DNA from: Shouchella miscanthi
GTDB lineage: Bacteria; Bacillota; Bacilli; Bacillales; Bacillaceae_D
Reading direction: 5' to 3'
NCBI RefSeq assembly: GCF_007725405.1
Contig: NZ_CP042163.1
Location: 4,154,001-4,218,000, forward strand
Length of the DNA: 64,000 nucleotides
The translations under genes and the position numbers were made by a program. A model generated the notes under the pieces. The model was not told where the DNA came from. It saw nothing but the letters and a program-made list of their open reading frames with translations, and ran no database searches. Below, piece after piece: positions 37,612 through 46,936 of the stretch; position 1 is the first letter of the stretch; every line of letters begins with the position of its first letter.

Positions 37612-39423
37612 TTGAAACCAATGTTAGCTACAAATGCATCTACTATTCCTAAAGGAGACCAATGGTCATATGAGGTAAAATACGATGGATTTCGTTGCTT
37701 GCTTCATTGGGACGAGGACGGACCAGCATTATACAGTCGGAATAAAAAAGAATTATCGAAAGCATTTCCAGAAATTATTCATGCATGCTTACAGATTGAA
37801 GAGAAAGTAAAAAAGCATCTTCCACTTATTTTAGATGCAGAGATTGTATCATTAGTGAACCCTTATCAAAGTAGCTTCTCTATTGTGCATCGACGCGCAA
37901 AACTTCGTACCAAAGAACAAGTTACGATCTATTCCCAACGCTTGCCTGTTTCCCTTATGATTTTTGATCTATTAATGGAAAAAGGCATTCCTTTAACAGA
38001 CCTTCCGTTAAAGGATCGGAAACGAAAGTTGAATGTACTTCAAAGCCAGACACCAACGTTAGCCATTATTCAACCCTATAAAAACCCTAAAGAGATAGAG
38101 ACGATTGTGAAGAAATACAATGGAGAAGGCATTATAGCGAAAAAAAACACAAGCACTTATGTGCCTAAACGATCCTCCCAGTGGGTCAAGATAAAGAACT
38201 ATCGCTATGTTCATGTCATTTTAACAGAGTACGATAAACAAAATGGTTATTTTCAAGGCGGGGTGTATCAAGAAAATACATACGTTCCTATTGTTCAGTT
38301 TTCCCATGGTTTAAAGACTGAAGACCGAAAAGCGTTAGCCACTCTTTTTGAAAAAAACGGGGAACGTGTCGGCAAAGAACGGTGGTCTTTACCTCCTTCT
38401 ATTTGCGTGAAAATTGGTTGCATTAGTTTTGATGGCGATCAACTTAGAGAACCGTTTTTTCAATCGTTTTTACTAGAAGAAAAGGTGGAGGATTGCACGT
38501 GGCAAAACCTTCTTTCTCAGCTACAGCCTTTGCCTGCCAACGTGGTGATTACGAGTGAGAATAAACCGATTTGGCCAGCTATACAATATACAAAAATGGA
38601 TTATTTGCAGTACTTACATGCGGTTGCATCAACTATGCTCCCTTTTTTAACAAATCGGCTACTTACAACTATTCGTTATCCTCACGGTGCCGAAAGCGAA
38701 GCCTTTTATCAAAAAAATTGCCCAGATTATGCACCCGAATTTATCCTTACACATAACCGTGACGGCATAAACTATATTGTGTGTAACTCCCTCGAGTCGC
38801 TACTGTGGTTAGGGAATCAGCTCGCGCTAGAATATCATCTTCCTTTTCAGAAGAACGATCAGTCATGTCCTTCAGAAATTGTGTTCGACTTGGATCCGCC
38901 TAGTGTGGAACAATTTTCTCTTGCTGTAAAAGCAGCTCTAGCGTTAAAGGAAGTAATTTCATCCTTTGGCTTAATGGTTTACATCAAAACGTCGGGAAAT
39001 AAAGGCTTGCAGCTATACCTGCCTTTACCAGAAGAAACCTTTACTTATCAAGAGACAAGGGTTTTCTGTCAGTTTATTAGTAGGTATGTGGTAGAACAGC
39101 ATCCAGAACATTTTACACTTGAACGCTTGAAAAAAAATCGAGCAGGACGATTATACGTTGATTATTTGCAGCATGACGAAGGAAAAACCATCATTGCGCC
39201 TTATTCGCCTCGTGGACATAGCCGTGGTTTAGTTGCCACTCCTCTATATTGGGAAGAGGTAACAAATCAATTGAACCCCTCCCTTTTTACACTGACACAT
39301 GTTGTAAGCCGTTTAAAATTAGAGGGAGACCCTTTTCGAACGTTTCGAGAAAATGTACATGAGCAAGGAAAGCGATTTTCAGATGTTCTTCTACATCTAC
39401 AATCACTCCTTTCTAAAACGTAA
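37612..39423 (+). CDS. ligD: ATP-dependent DNA ligase D (ligase plus polymerase domains)
   Basis: 603 residues, TTG start seven bases after GAGGTGAG. The N-terminal ligase domain has the nucleotidyl-lysine motif YEVKYDGFR (Lys23), then LYSRNKKELSKAFPE, DAEIVSL, EGIIAKKN and WVKIKNYR. From about residue 315 a primase-like polymerase domain follows (FLTNRLLTTIRYPHG, EIVFDLDPPS with the metal Asp pair, KTSGNKGLQLYLPL). A 3'-phosphoesterase domain is absent, as in B. subtilis LigD (LigV). It seals ends held by Ku. Confidence 0.95.
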   Translation: MKPMLATNASTIPKGDQWSYEVKYDGFRCLLHWDEDGPALYSRNKKELSKAFPEIIHACLQIEEKVKKHLPLILDAEIVSLVNPYQSSFSIVHRRAKLRTKEQVTIYSQRLPVSLMIFDLLMEKGIPLTDLPLKDRKRKLNVLQSQTPTLAIIQPYKNPKEIETIVKKYNGEGIIAKKNTSTYVPKRSSQWVKIKNYRYVHVILTEYDKQNGYFQGGVYQENTYVPIVQFSHGLKTEDRKALATLFEKNGERVGKERWSLPPSICVKIGCISFDGDQLREPFFQSFLLEEKVEDCTWQNLLSQLQPLPANVVITSENKPIWPAIQYTKMDYLQYLHAVASTMLPFLTNRLLTTIRYPHGAESEAFYQKNCPDYAPEFILTHNRDGINYIVCNSLESLLWLGNQLALEYHLPFQKNDQSCPSEIVFDLDPPSVEQFSLAVKAALALKEVISSFGLMVYIKTSGNKGLQLYLPLPEETFTYQETRVFCQFISRYVVEQHPEHFTLERLKKNRAGRLYVDYLQHDEGKTIIAPYSPRGHSRGLVATPLYWEEVTNQLNPSLFTLTHVVSRLKLEGDPFRTFRENVHEQGKRFSDVLLHLQSLLSKT

Positions 39424-39435
39424 ACCTCTATAAAA

Positions 39436-39464
39436 AAGGAAGCCCATTTAACAACGGCTTCCTT
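39436..39464. terminator. Bidirectional terminator between ligD and a small gene
   Basis: AAGGAAGCC and GGCTTCCTT form a nine-base stem with an eleven-base loop. A six-A run precedes it, favouring reverse-strand use as well as ending ligD. Confidence 0.75.
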
Positions 39465-39472
39465 GCTTCTAC

Positions 39473-39574
39473 TTATTCTTTTGTTGATCCTTTTTTATTG
39501 CCTTTTGCATACTTTCCTTGTCTACCGTATTCCTTGTTCTCTTCTTTTGTTCGTTCATCTCCTCGCTTACCCAT
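39473..39574 (-). CDS. 33-residue Lys/Gly-rich peptide
   Basis: The frame reads MGKRGDERTKEENKEYGRQG and ends NKKGSTKE. AAGGAGG stands seven bases before the ATG, the best possible ribosome site, and a terminator follows. The peptide is strongly basic and hydrophilic, reminiscent in composition of minor small acid-soluble spore proteins, but no family is recognised. A degenerate Zur-like box lies about 120 bases upstream. Confidence 0.55.
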   Translation of the reverse strand: MGKRGDERTKEENKEYGRQGKYAKGNKKGSTKE

Positions 39575-39727
39575 AACGATCGCCTCCTTAGTGATTTACA
39601 TACTGAGTACCCGTCAGCGATTGAGCTAAACATCCTATTTGAACGTTTTTCACAAAGCATAATTGGGCTAGCGCAGTATTTGGATTGCTTAGTTAGGAAT
39701 GATTACGATTTACATTATAAAAAAATT

Positions 39728-39997
39728 TTACCAACTTGCTTTTTTCACACCAGGAATTTGACCTTTATGCGCTAGTTCGCGGAAAGCAATACGTGATAAT
39801 TCAAAATCCCGGAGTACACCTCTTGGTCTTCCAGTCACGCGACAGCGTCTCGTTAACCGTGCTGGAGAAGAATCTCTTGGTAGTTTTGCAAGAGCAATGT
39901 AGTCTCCTTTTTCCTTTAATTCTTTTCTTTTCTGAGCGTATTGTTCAACCAATGCTTGACGTTTCATTTCCTTTGCAACTTTTGATTTCTTAGCCAT
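39728..39997 (-). CDS. rpsN: Zinc-independent ribosomal protein S14 (C-minus paralogue)
   Basis: 89 residues beginning [20 protein letters not shown] and carrying [20 protein letters not shown]. The zinc ribbon cysteines of the usual 61-residue S14 are absent. This is therefore the long form made under zinc starvation (YhzA/RpsN2 in B. subtilis) that replaces the zinc-binding S14 in ribosomes. A near-perfect Zur box covers its promoter. It stands alone. Confidence 0.94.
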   Translation of the reverse strand: MAKKSKVAKEMKRQALVEQYAQKRKELKEKGDYIALAKLPRDSSPARLTRRCRVTGRPRGVLRDFELSRIAFRELAHKGQIPGVKKASW

Positions 39998-40017
39998 TTC
40001 TTTTACACCTCTTTCTT

Positions 40018-40043
40018 ATAAATCGTAATGATTACGAATTATA
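40018..40043 (-). promoter_or_regulatory. Zur box and -10 element of rpsN
   Basis: AAATCGTAATGATTACGAAT (40020-40039) matches the Zur operator TCGTAAT-N-ATTACGA exactly in both arms. On the reverse strand TATAAT (40038-40043) adjoins it, so bound Zur would block RNA polymerase when zinc is sufficient. Confidence 0.92.
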
Positions 40044-40104
40044 GCAGTGTTTTTCTTTTTTGACAACCCTAAAGAGCCAGATACAATGACCTGGCTTATC
40101 GTAC

Positions 40105-40686
40105 TTATTTTTTTCGAAACCCTGACAAACCAAAGTTAATAAATTGATGAATCAGTCGCGCCATCTCTTGAGGCGATTCTTTCTTCCCATTCACTAGCCA
40201 ACTTTCAATTGTATCGACTCCTCCGCTTACAACCAAAAGCGGTATGTATTCGGATAGATCATCACCTAATTGATGTTCTTCCATCCATTTTTTCATAATA
40301 AACTCTTGAATAATTCCTATCACTCGTTTTTTAAAGGACGTATCGCCGTTATCACTTAAAAGAATTTGGCATTGCTCACTCCGCTCTGCAACATATTCTA
40401 ATATTTTGGTCGACATTTGCAAGACTTCATCCTGTTTTTTATAGTTATATTGATTGAGCGTGGCATACATATCATCAAAAAGCTCTTTTCCAATTTTATC
40501 GAGTAGATCATGGGCGTCAATATAGTGGCTATAAAATGTTGAACGGTTAATATTAGCCATTTCACATAATTCTTTTACGGTTACAGATGAAATCGGCTTC
40601 TCCTTAAGCAACTTCATTAAAGCCTCTTTTAATACCATTCTCGTAAACTGTTTTCTGCGGTCAATTTTTTCTGACAACGTATTCAC
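40105..40686 (-). CDS. TetR/AcrR-family repressor
   Basis: About 193 residues. Start is GTG 40686 or a TTG three codons later; spacing to AAAGG favours the latter slightly. The helix-turn-helix is KPISSVTVKELCEMANINRS with TFYSHYIDAHDLLD (residues 30-64). The C-terminal ligand and dimer domain resembles the group that regulates MMPL/YhgE-type exporters. It is divergent from an MMPL transporter gene, with an operator-like repeat between them, so it probably represses that operon. Confidence 0.86.
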   Translation of the reverse strand: MNTLSEKIDRRKQFTRMVLKEALMKLLKEKPISSVTVKELCEMANINRSTFYSHYIDAHDLLDKIGKELFDDMYATLNQYNYKKQDEVLQMSTKILEYVAERSEQCQILLSDNGDTSFKKRVIGIIQEFIMKKWMEEHQLGDDLSEYIPLLVVSGGVDTIESWLVNGKKESPQEMARLIHQFINFGLSGFRKK

Positions 40687-40757
40687 AACCTTTTCACAAA
40701 TTTATCCGACATTTTCTATTGATCTGTTGTTCTGCTAACACATTTTATCCAACTGTT

Positions 40758-40788
40758 TGTTGTATAGACAACACCGTGTAGATATAAT
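40758..40788 (+). promoter_or_regulatory. Promoter of the MMPL operon with TetR-type operator
   Basis: TGTTGT-ATAG-ACAACA (40758-40773) is a perfect inverted repeat. It overlaps a -35 box TTGTAT (40760-40765) that stands seventeen bases before TATAAT (40783-40788). Binding of the divergent TetR protein here would block the exporter genes. Confidence 0.72.
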
Positions 40789-40834
40789 GTTAAAAGAATT
40801 TACGATATTGTCAACATAGGGTGGGGGAAATGGA

Positions 40835-42901
40835 TTGCTTGTTGAAAGAATTATAAAACATAAGAAATCTGTTGTGATGGTTTTTGCTGCGTTAACACTG
40901 TTAGCAATCATTGGACAATTTTTTGTTTCAACCAATTACAATATGGTTGATTATCTACCTGATGATGCTCCCTCTACGAATGCGCTAGAGGTAATGGAAA
41001 ATGAATTTACAGCATCTATTCCAAACACGAATGTACTAGTAAAAGACGTCAGTATACAGGAAGCACTGTCGTATAAACATGAGTTAGAAAAAATGAATGG
41101 AGTCGAGGAAGTTCTTTGGCTTGATGACCTTGTTGATTTACAAATTCCACTTGAGATGGTTGACAGGACGACGCTTGAATCGTATTACAAAGACGGTAAT
41201 GCCTTGTTTTCTTTAACCATTACAACCGGAGAAGAAGTGGAAGCAACAGATGCTATCTACGAACTTATTGGTGAGGATAACGCGATTTCTGGTGAGGCTG
41301 TCAATAATGCCACGTCTCAAAACATGGCGGTATCAGAAACCATCTATGCAGCTGCATTACTTGTCCCGGTTATTATCATTATTTTAGTTCTGTCGACTAA
41401 TTCTTGGGCAGAACCCCTCTTTTTTCTTACTGCCATCGGAGTTTCTGTTTTAATTAACCTAGGTTCCAACATCTTTCTTGGTGAAGTGTCGTTTGTTACA
41501 CAATCTGTTGCACCGATTTTGCAGCTTGCCGTTTCCCTTGATTATGCCATCTTTTTGCTACATAGCTTTAATGATGAATTAGCCAAAGGGAAGAAGCCTG
41601 AACAAGCAATGGCCGCTGCTATGAGAAATTCATTTCCTGTTATTTTCGTAAGTGCGGTTACGACGTTCTTTGGCTTTATGGCTCTAATGTTCATGAACTT
41701 TGAGATTGGCGCAGACTTGGGCTTAAACTTAGTTAAAGGAATTGTCTTTAGCTTCATCTCTGTTGTTGTCTTCCTACCTGCTCTTACGTTGTTTTTATAC
41801 AAATGGATTGAAAAGACGCGCCACAAATCTCTTGTGCCTAGTTTTAAAGGGGTTGGAGCGAAATTACTGAAATTACGTTATCCAGCGCTTATCCTTGTCT
41901 TTTTGTTAATTGTTCCAAGCTTTATTGCTCAAGGGAGTACCTCTTTTATTTATGGGCTAGGTGATTTACCTGACACAACTCGTGCAGGTGCAGATGCAGC
42001 ATTGATTGAAGAGACATTTGGTGAATCAACACCACTTGTTGTTCTTGTGCCTAATGATGATATTGCAAAAGAAGCAGAATTGGTAAGTCAGCTTGAAGAG
42101 CTCGCTTATGTTGATTCTGTCATGTCTTATACGAACGTTGTCGGTACAGGGATCCCTGCTGAATTTCTGGATGATTCGATTATCAGTGAATTTCAATCAG
42201 AACAGTTCAGTCGAATTATGGTTTTTACAGATGCAGGCGTTGAGGGCGATATTCCGTTTAGCTTAGTTGAAGACGTACGTGCATTAAGTGAATCGTATTA
42301 CGGAGATACTGCCTACACCCTTGGGGAAAGCGTGACACTTTATGATATGAAAGAGACTGTCACCGTTGATAATCAAGTTGTTAATACCATAACGGTGGTA
42401 ACGATCGCCCTTGTGTTAATGATCACATTTAGGTCGATCTCCATTCCTATTATTCTGCTTGTTACGATCCAATCAGCTGTATGGATTAATTTAGCGATTC
42501 CCTATATGACAAATGATTCGCTCGTATTTGTTGGCTATTTAGTTGTTAGTACGGTGCAATTAGCCGCAACCATTGATTACGGTATTCTCCTTATGGAAAC
42601 GTACAAACACCATCGTCAAAAAATGCCAGCATACCCTGCAATGAAAAAAGCCCTTGATGAGAAACTATTTTCCATCATTATCTCAGCAGCGATTCTTTCA
42701 AGTGTTGGTCTTATTCTATGGATTACATCTACGAATCCAACGGTTTCTTCTATTGGATTATTGTTAGGTCGAGGTGCCATTTTAGCCTTTATCCTTGTTG
42801 TTGTCCTGTTACCGGCACTATTGCTTGTTGGTGATAAACTCGTGAAAAAGACGACGTATCGATCAAATTTCTATGAACAAGAGGAGGAGACGGAACGATG
42901 A
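40835..42901 (+). CDS. RND superfamily MMPL-type exporter
   Basis: 688 residues, TTG start behind GGTGGGGG. The protein has two halves. Each is a first membrane helix, an external domain of about 150 residues, and then five helices (first half VPVIIIILVLSTNSW to PALTLFLYKWIE; second half TITVVTIALVLMITF to VVLLPALLLVGDKL). Conserved segments are LAVSLDYAIFLLHSFNDE and the matching LAATIDYGILLMETY, whose Asp-Tyr pairs belong to the proton relay of MMPL proteins. It ends four bases into the next gene, an exported coiled-coil protein. Substrate unknown. Confidence 0.87.
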   Translation: MLVERIIKHKKSVVMVFAALTLLAIIGQFFVSTNYNMVDYLPDDAPSTNALEVMENEFTASIPNTNVLVKDVSIQEALSYKHELEKMNGVEEVLWLDDLVDLQIPLEMVDRTTLESYYKDGNALFSLTITTGEEVEATDAIYELIGEDNAISGEAVNNATSQNMAVSETIYAAALLVPVIIIILVLSTNSWAEPLFFLTAIGVSVLINLGSNIFLGEVSFVTQSVAPILQLAVSLDYAIFLLHSFNDELAKGKKPEQAMAAAMRNSFPVIFVSAVTTFFGFMALMFMNFEIGADLGLNLVKGIVFSFISVVVFLPALTLFLYKWIEKTRHKSLVPSFKGVGAKLLKLRYPALILVFLLIVPSFIAQGSTSFIYGLGDLPDTTRAGADAALIEETFGESTPLVVLVPNDDIAKEAELVSQLEELAYVDSVMSYTNVVGTGIPAEFLDDSIISEFQSEQFSRIMVFTDAGVEGDIPFSLVEDVRALSESYYGDTAYTLGESVTLYDMKETVTVDNQVVNTITVVTIALVLMITFRSISIPIILLVTIQSAVWINLAIPYMTNDSLVFVGYLVVSTVQLAATIDYGILLMETYKHHRQKMPAYPAMKKALDEKLFSIIISAAILSSVGLILWITSTNPTVSSIGLLLGRGAILAFILVVVLLPALLLVGDKLVKKTTYRSNFYEQEEETER

Positions 42902-44697
42902 GAAAAAGATGGACGATTGCCACTGCTGTATGTGTTCTTGTGTTTACATCCCATTCTTACGTTTCAGCAAATACAGAAGCAGAAACAGGGACGATTGAAA
43001 GCAAAGATGAAGTTGTCTATGCGAATCTATTTGCTAATGGTGGGATCCAGGAACTCTACATCGTCAATGCGCTAACAGTTACTGAAGAGGGGCTGATTTC
43101 TGATTATGGCCAGTACGATACCATCACGAATTTGACGGATTTGTCAGCAATTGAACAAAAGGATGAAGAAATTACATTAAACGCGCCTGTCGGGACCTTT
43201 CACTACCAAGGCAATATTCAAAAGGATCCCCAGCTACCCTGGGATATAGAGATTCGCTATCTATTGGATGGCGACCAACTAGACGCTGAGGACATCGTTG
43301 GGGAAAGCGGAACATTTGAGCTTGAAATAGACATTTCGCAAAACGATACGATGGATGAAGCATTTTTTGACCATTACCTCCTACAGGTATCGGTTCCACT
43401 CAATAGCGATCTTTTTACAGCGATTGATGCACCAGACGCAACTATTGCCAATGCAGGTAAGAATAAGCAGCTTGCGTTCACCGTAATGCCAGAAGAAGGA
43501 GCCGAACTCCGTCTTTCTGCTGAAGCATCTGCTATTGAACTTGAAAGTATTGAGATTTCAGCATTACCTTCTTCATTTGCCATTGATATGCCGGATACGG
43601 AAGAGCTAACAGGTGAATTTGATTCCTTAACTGGAGCGATTGGTGAGCTTGCTAACGGCGTCGGTGGCCTTAAAAACGGCATTCAAGAATTATCCTCCGG
43701 TTTAACGGAGCTGGGAAAAGGTTCTGCACAGTTTCAAACTGGTCTTACCGACCTGTCTTCAAGTGGGAGTGACCTCGTTACGGCTTCCAGTCAGCTGCAA
43801 GCTGGTTTAAATGAAGTGAATACCGCATTAAACGGAGCAGAAGATGACCTTAGCTTTGATATGGGTACAGAATTAACAAGCGGCCTAGATGAACTTGTTG
43901 CAGGCTTACGCGAGCTGGCAGGAGGGCTAGATACACTCGGTGCCCATCATCAACAAGGCTATCAGGCACTTGAAGAAGCCATGAATCAACTTCCAGCAGC
44001 TACACTATCAGAAGAAGCAATCGGCAAGCTATATGAAACAACAGAAGATCGTGAAACCCTTGATGTTTTAGTGGATTCTTACACTGCTGCGCAAACGGTT
44101 AAAGGTACGTTTGATGCAGTTAAAGAAGCGTTTACCTCTGTCCAACCGGCGTTACAAGAAATGAGTACTTCCGTCACAGACATGGCTGATGGGTTACATA
44201 CAATGTCCCAATCCTTGTCTGCAGTCGCCGACTCGTTTGATGCAGATGCTGGCTTAGGCGAATTGACGAACGGCATTTCCCAGCTCGCCAGTCAATATAG
44301 CCAGTTTCATGAAGGTCTCGCTTCTTATACTGGCGGCGTATCTAAAGTAGCAAATGAATACAACCAAATCCATCAAGGGATTCAAGAATCTGCTACTGGA
44401 TCATCACAGTTAGTAGATGGCGGCGCGTCCCTACAGGCAGGAATGAATGAACTGCATGATGCTACTGCAGAAATACCGGAACAGATGCAGCAAGAAATCG
44501 ATGACATGATCGCCCAATATGACAAATCAGATTTTGAACCTCGATCGTTTGTTCACGAGAACAACGACGACCAAGTCGAGAATGTCCAATTTGTTATTCA
44601 CACCGAGCCTTTAACAAAAGAGGAACCCTCTCCTGAAGTGGAGGAGGAAGAAGAGCCTAACATCTGGCAACGTTTTTTAAACCTTTTCCGCTTTTAA
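42898..44697 (+). CDS. Secreted coiled-coil protein with YhgE-like Gly-spaced repeats, MMPL partner
   Basis: 599 residues with a signal peptide ending SYVSA-NTEA. Residues 40-230 are beta-rich. From about residue 240 to 560 there are long helices with L-x-x-G spacing (LANGVGGLKNGIQELSSGLT, later GLHTMSQSLSAVADSF), like the X-helix of YhgE/Pip-family proteins. The tail is acidic (EVEEEEEPNIWQRF). ATGA overlap with the MMPL gene shows coupling. A periplasm-like adaptor or wall-spanning accessory for the exporter is inferred. Confidence 0.75.
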   Translation: MRKRWTIATAVCVLVFTSHSYVSANTEAETGTIESKDEVVYANLFANGGIQELYIVNALTVTEEGLISDYGQYDTITNLTDLSAIEQKDEEITLNAPVGTFHYQGNIQKDPQLPWDIEIRYLLDGDQLDAEDIVGESGTFELEIDISQNDTMDEAFFDHYLLQVSVPLNSDLFTAIDAPDATIANAGKNKQLAFTVMPEEGAELRLSAEASAIELESIEISALPSSFAIDMPDTEELTGEFDSLTGAIGELANGVGGLKNGIQELSSGLTELGKGSAQFQTGLTDLSSSGSDLVTASSQLQAGLNEVNTALNGAEDDLSFDMGTELTSGLDELVAGLRELAGGLDTLGAHHQQGYQALEEAMNQLPAATLSEEAIGKLYETTEDRETLDVLVDSYTAAQTVKGTFDAVKEAFTSVQPALQEMSTSVTDMADGLHTMSQSLSAVADSFDADAGLGELTNGISQLASQYSQFHEGLASYTGGVSKVANEYNQIHQGIQESATGSSQLVDGGASLQAGMNELHDATAEIPEQMQQEIDDMIAQYDKSDFEPRSFVHENNDDQVENVQFVIHTEPLTKEEPSPEVEEEEEPNIWQRFLNLFRF

Positions 44698-44705
44698 AAG
44701 GTACA

Positions 44706-44748
44706 CAAAAAGAATCCTTACACCTTGAACAGTGTAAGGATTCTTTTT
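44706..44748. terminator. Bidirectional terminator between the MMPL operon and mqo
   Basis: AAAGAATCCTTACAC and GTGTAAGGATTCTTT form a fifteen-base stem around an eight-base loop. A and U runs lie on both sides. Confidence 0.92.
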
Positions 44749-44750
44749 AT

Positions 44751-46268
44751 TTAAGCTAAATGTTCCTGAGAAGGTACGTACGACTCTTCAAGCTGTAAAT
44801 CTCGTGCAGTCGATGCCTGAATTTCTTTAAATAAACTTGGATGGCTCATTAATAATTTTCCATAAGAAGGAACCATCTCTTTGATTTTCGCCTTCCATCC
44901 ATCTATTTCTGATGGAAAACATTTTTCTAAGATTTCAAGCATCACATGGACTGCTGTCGATGCACCTGGTGAAGCACCAAGTAATGCGGCAACGGAACCA
45001 TCATCTGCCGTGACCACTTCTGTTCCAAACTGAAGGGTTCCTCTTCCGCCTGCTTCCGTATCTTTTATAACCTGCACACGCTGACCAGCAACGATGATCT
45101 CCCAGTCTTCACTTTTCGCATTCGGAATAAATTCCTTTAATTCTTCCATTCGCTTCTCATTTGATAACATGACTTGTTGAATTAAATAGCGGGTTAACCC
45201 TAATTCTTTAAACCCTGCTCCCAGCATGGTAAAGAGATTATTAGGCTTAACAGAACCAATCAAATCAAAGTATGATCCGGTTTTAAGAAATTTAGGAGAA
45301 AATCCAGCAAACGGACCAAATAATAACGATTTCTTATTATCAATATACCGTGTATCTAAATGCGGAACCGACATTGGTGGAGCCCCTACTTTTGCTTTTC
45401 CATATACTTTCGCATGATGCTGCTCTACGATTTCAGGGTTGTTACAGACGAGAAATAATCCGCTTACAGGAAATCCACCAATTCGACGTGATTCAGGTAT
45501 TCCTGTCTTCTGTAATAACGGCAAACTACCTCCACCAGCACCAATAAAGACGAACTTAGCTGAATGATTTTCCGTTTCTCCAGTATTGATATTTTGAACT
45601 TTCACTTTCCAAGAGCCATCGGCTGCTTTCTTCAAATCTTTTACACTATGCTCATAATGAACAGCGACGTTCTCATTTTCTAAATGGGTAAATAACTTAC
45701 GTGTTAGCGAGCCAAAATTCACATCTGTACCTGTGTCGATTTTCGTTGCGGCAATAGGTCCATCCGTTTCTTCACGGCCTTCCATTACAAGAGGCATCCA
45801 TTCTTTTAACACTTCAGGGTCATCACTAAACGCCATTCCTTCGAAAAGAGGGTTGTCTGATAACGCTTCCATACGTTTTTTTAAAAATAAGCCATTCTTT
45901 TCACCTTGAACCATACTAATATGTGGAATGGGCATAATAAACTCTTTAGGATTTTCAATTAGCTTTTTTCTTACAAGATAAGACCAAAATTGTCGTGAGA
46001 GTTGAAAATGCTCGTTCACCTTTACAGCCTTGCTTATATCAAGTGATCCGTCCGGCTTTTCCGACGTATAGTTTAATTCGCACAGTGCTGCATGACCTGT
46101 ACCAGCGTTATTCCATTCATTCGAGCTTTCTTCCCCTGCACTTTTTAACTTTTCGAAAACCGTTACTTTCCAGTCTGGTGCTAACTCTTTTAATAACGTA
46201 CCTAGCGTCGCGCTCATCACTCCAGCGCCAATTAAAATAACGTCTGACTTAGTTTCTCTATAGCTCAT
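44751..46268 (-). CDS. mqo: Malate:quinone oxidoreductase
   Basis: FAD-dependent membrane-associated enzyme that oxidises malate to oxaloacetate and reduces the quinone pool. 505 residues from ATG 46268; earlier in-frame ATGs lack a ribosome site. FAD motif [20 protein letters not shown] (N-terminal), then [60 protein letters not shown] and [16 protein letters not shown] are all typical. Length is usual. It is monocistronic. Confidence 0.95.
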   Translation of the reverse strand: MSYRETKSDVILIGAGVMSATLGTLLKELAPDWKVTVFEKLKSAGEESSNEWNNAGTGHAALCELNYTSEKPDGSLDISKAVKVNEHFQLSRQFWSYLVRKKLIENPKEFIMPIPHISMVQGEKNGLFLKKRMEALSDNPLFEGMAFSDDPEVLKEWMPLVMEGREETDGPIAATKIDTGTDVNFGSLTRKLFTHLENENVAVHYEHSVKDLKKAADGSWKVKVQNINTGETENHSAKFVFIGAGGGSLPLLQKTGIPESRRIGGFPVSGLFLVCNNPEIVEQHHAKVYGKAKVGAPPMSVPHLDTRYIDNKKSLLFGPFAGFSPKFLKTGSYFDLIGSVKPNNLFTMLGAGFKELGLTRYLIQQVMLSNEKRMEELKEFIPNAKSEDWEIIVAGQRVQVIKDTEAGGRGTLQFGTEVVTADDGSVAALLGASPGASTAVHVMLEILEKCFPSEIDGWKAKIKEMVPSYGKLLMSHPSLFKEIQASTARDLQLEESYVPSQEHLA

Positions 46269-46289
46269 TTCGCTCATCCTTATGTCCAT

Positions 46290-46651
46290 TAGTCATTAGA
46301 AAAACCTCTATTATCTAATAATAAACTATTTCTGACAGATAAAAAAGGTGTGAACTACCCAAAGATTGTTTTTTCTCAGAAAAACCCGAAATAACGGCGA
46401 TTTTCTCTGTTTTCTTAGTATTCCACATCTTATTTGAATATACACATCATAGTGCTTTTCACTACCATTTGGCAAGTAAAAGTTAAACACTGCCTTTTTT
46501 CTGTAAAGGTCCCACAATGATGCTTCCCTTCTAGTTTATGTCTCTTTGCTTATCCATATTAAAGTGAATTATGAGAATAACCCTTTGACGACTTTGAAGA
46601 AAAACCCATATAATGAAATCATTCCAAATTTGTACACGAAGGGTTGAATCA
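46290..46651. other. Gap between mqo and a small membrane protein gene
   Basis: About 360 bases, A/T-rich. It contains an open reverse frame (46326-46517) that could begin at TTG behind AAGGGA but has no family features. It presumably also holds the mqo promoter. I see no clear RNA structure or repeat in it. Confidence 0.4.
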
Positions 46652-46795
46652 ATGAAGAAATTACTTTTTTCTTTTTCTGCCGGGTTGCTTACTTCTATTA
46701 CTGTTTTTTCTCTAATCCGCTATTTTTTTCTAAAGTCGATTAAAGAGAATAGGAAGCTGCGAATGAATACTGGTTGTCTTGTTTTAACGTACTAA
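46652..46795 (+). CDS. Small membrane protein
   Basis: 47 residues from an ATG preceded by GAAGGG. The product opens MKKLLFSFSAGLLTSITVFS and has one hydrophobic helix followed by a basic segment (KSIKENRKLRMN). A terminator lies 43 bases after the stop. Family unknown; the reading frame could be incidental. Confidence 0.4.
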   Translation: MKKLLFSFSAGLLTSITVFSLIRYFFLKSIKENRKLRMNTGCLVLTY

Positions 46796-46837
46796 GAGAA
46801 AAAAGACCCAGACTTTCGTAACTGAATAAACGTTGAT

Positions 46838-46874
46838 AAAAAAACTTGTACTTTTTTTCTGTACAAGTTTTTTT
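46838..46874. terminator. Strong bidirectional terminator
   Basis: AAAAAAACTTGTAC and GTACAAGTTTTTTT form a perfect fourteen-base stem with a U-rich loop. It separates the small membrane protein gene from the methyltransferase pair. Confidence 0.88.
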
Positions 46875-46936
46875 ATATGTGGTTTTATTTTGTGCCGTTT
46901 GTACATACGTATAACGTAGGACAGGGAGGTGAGGCA

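Noticed and set aside
46326-46517. 63-codon reverse frame upstream of mqo
   Set aside because: It has only a TTG start, no family features and unusual composition; listed only as part of the gap.
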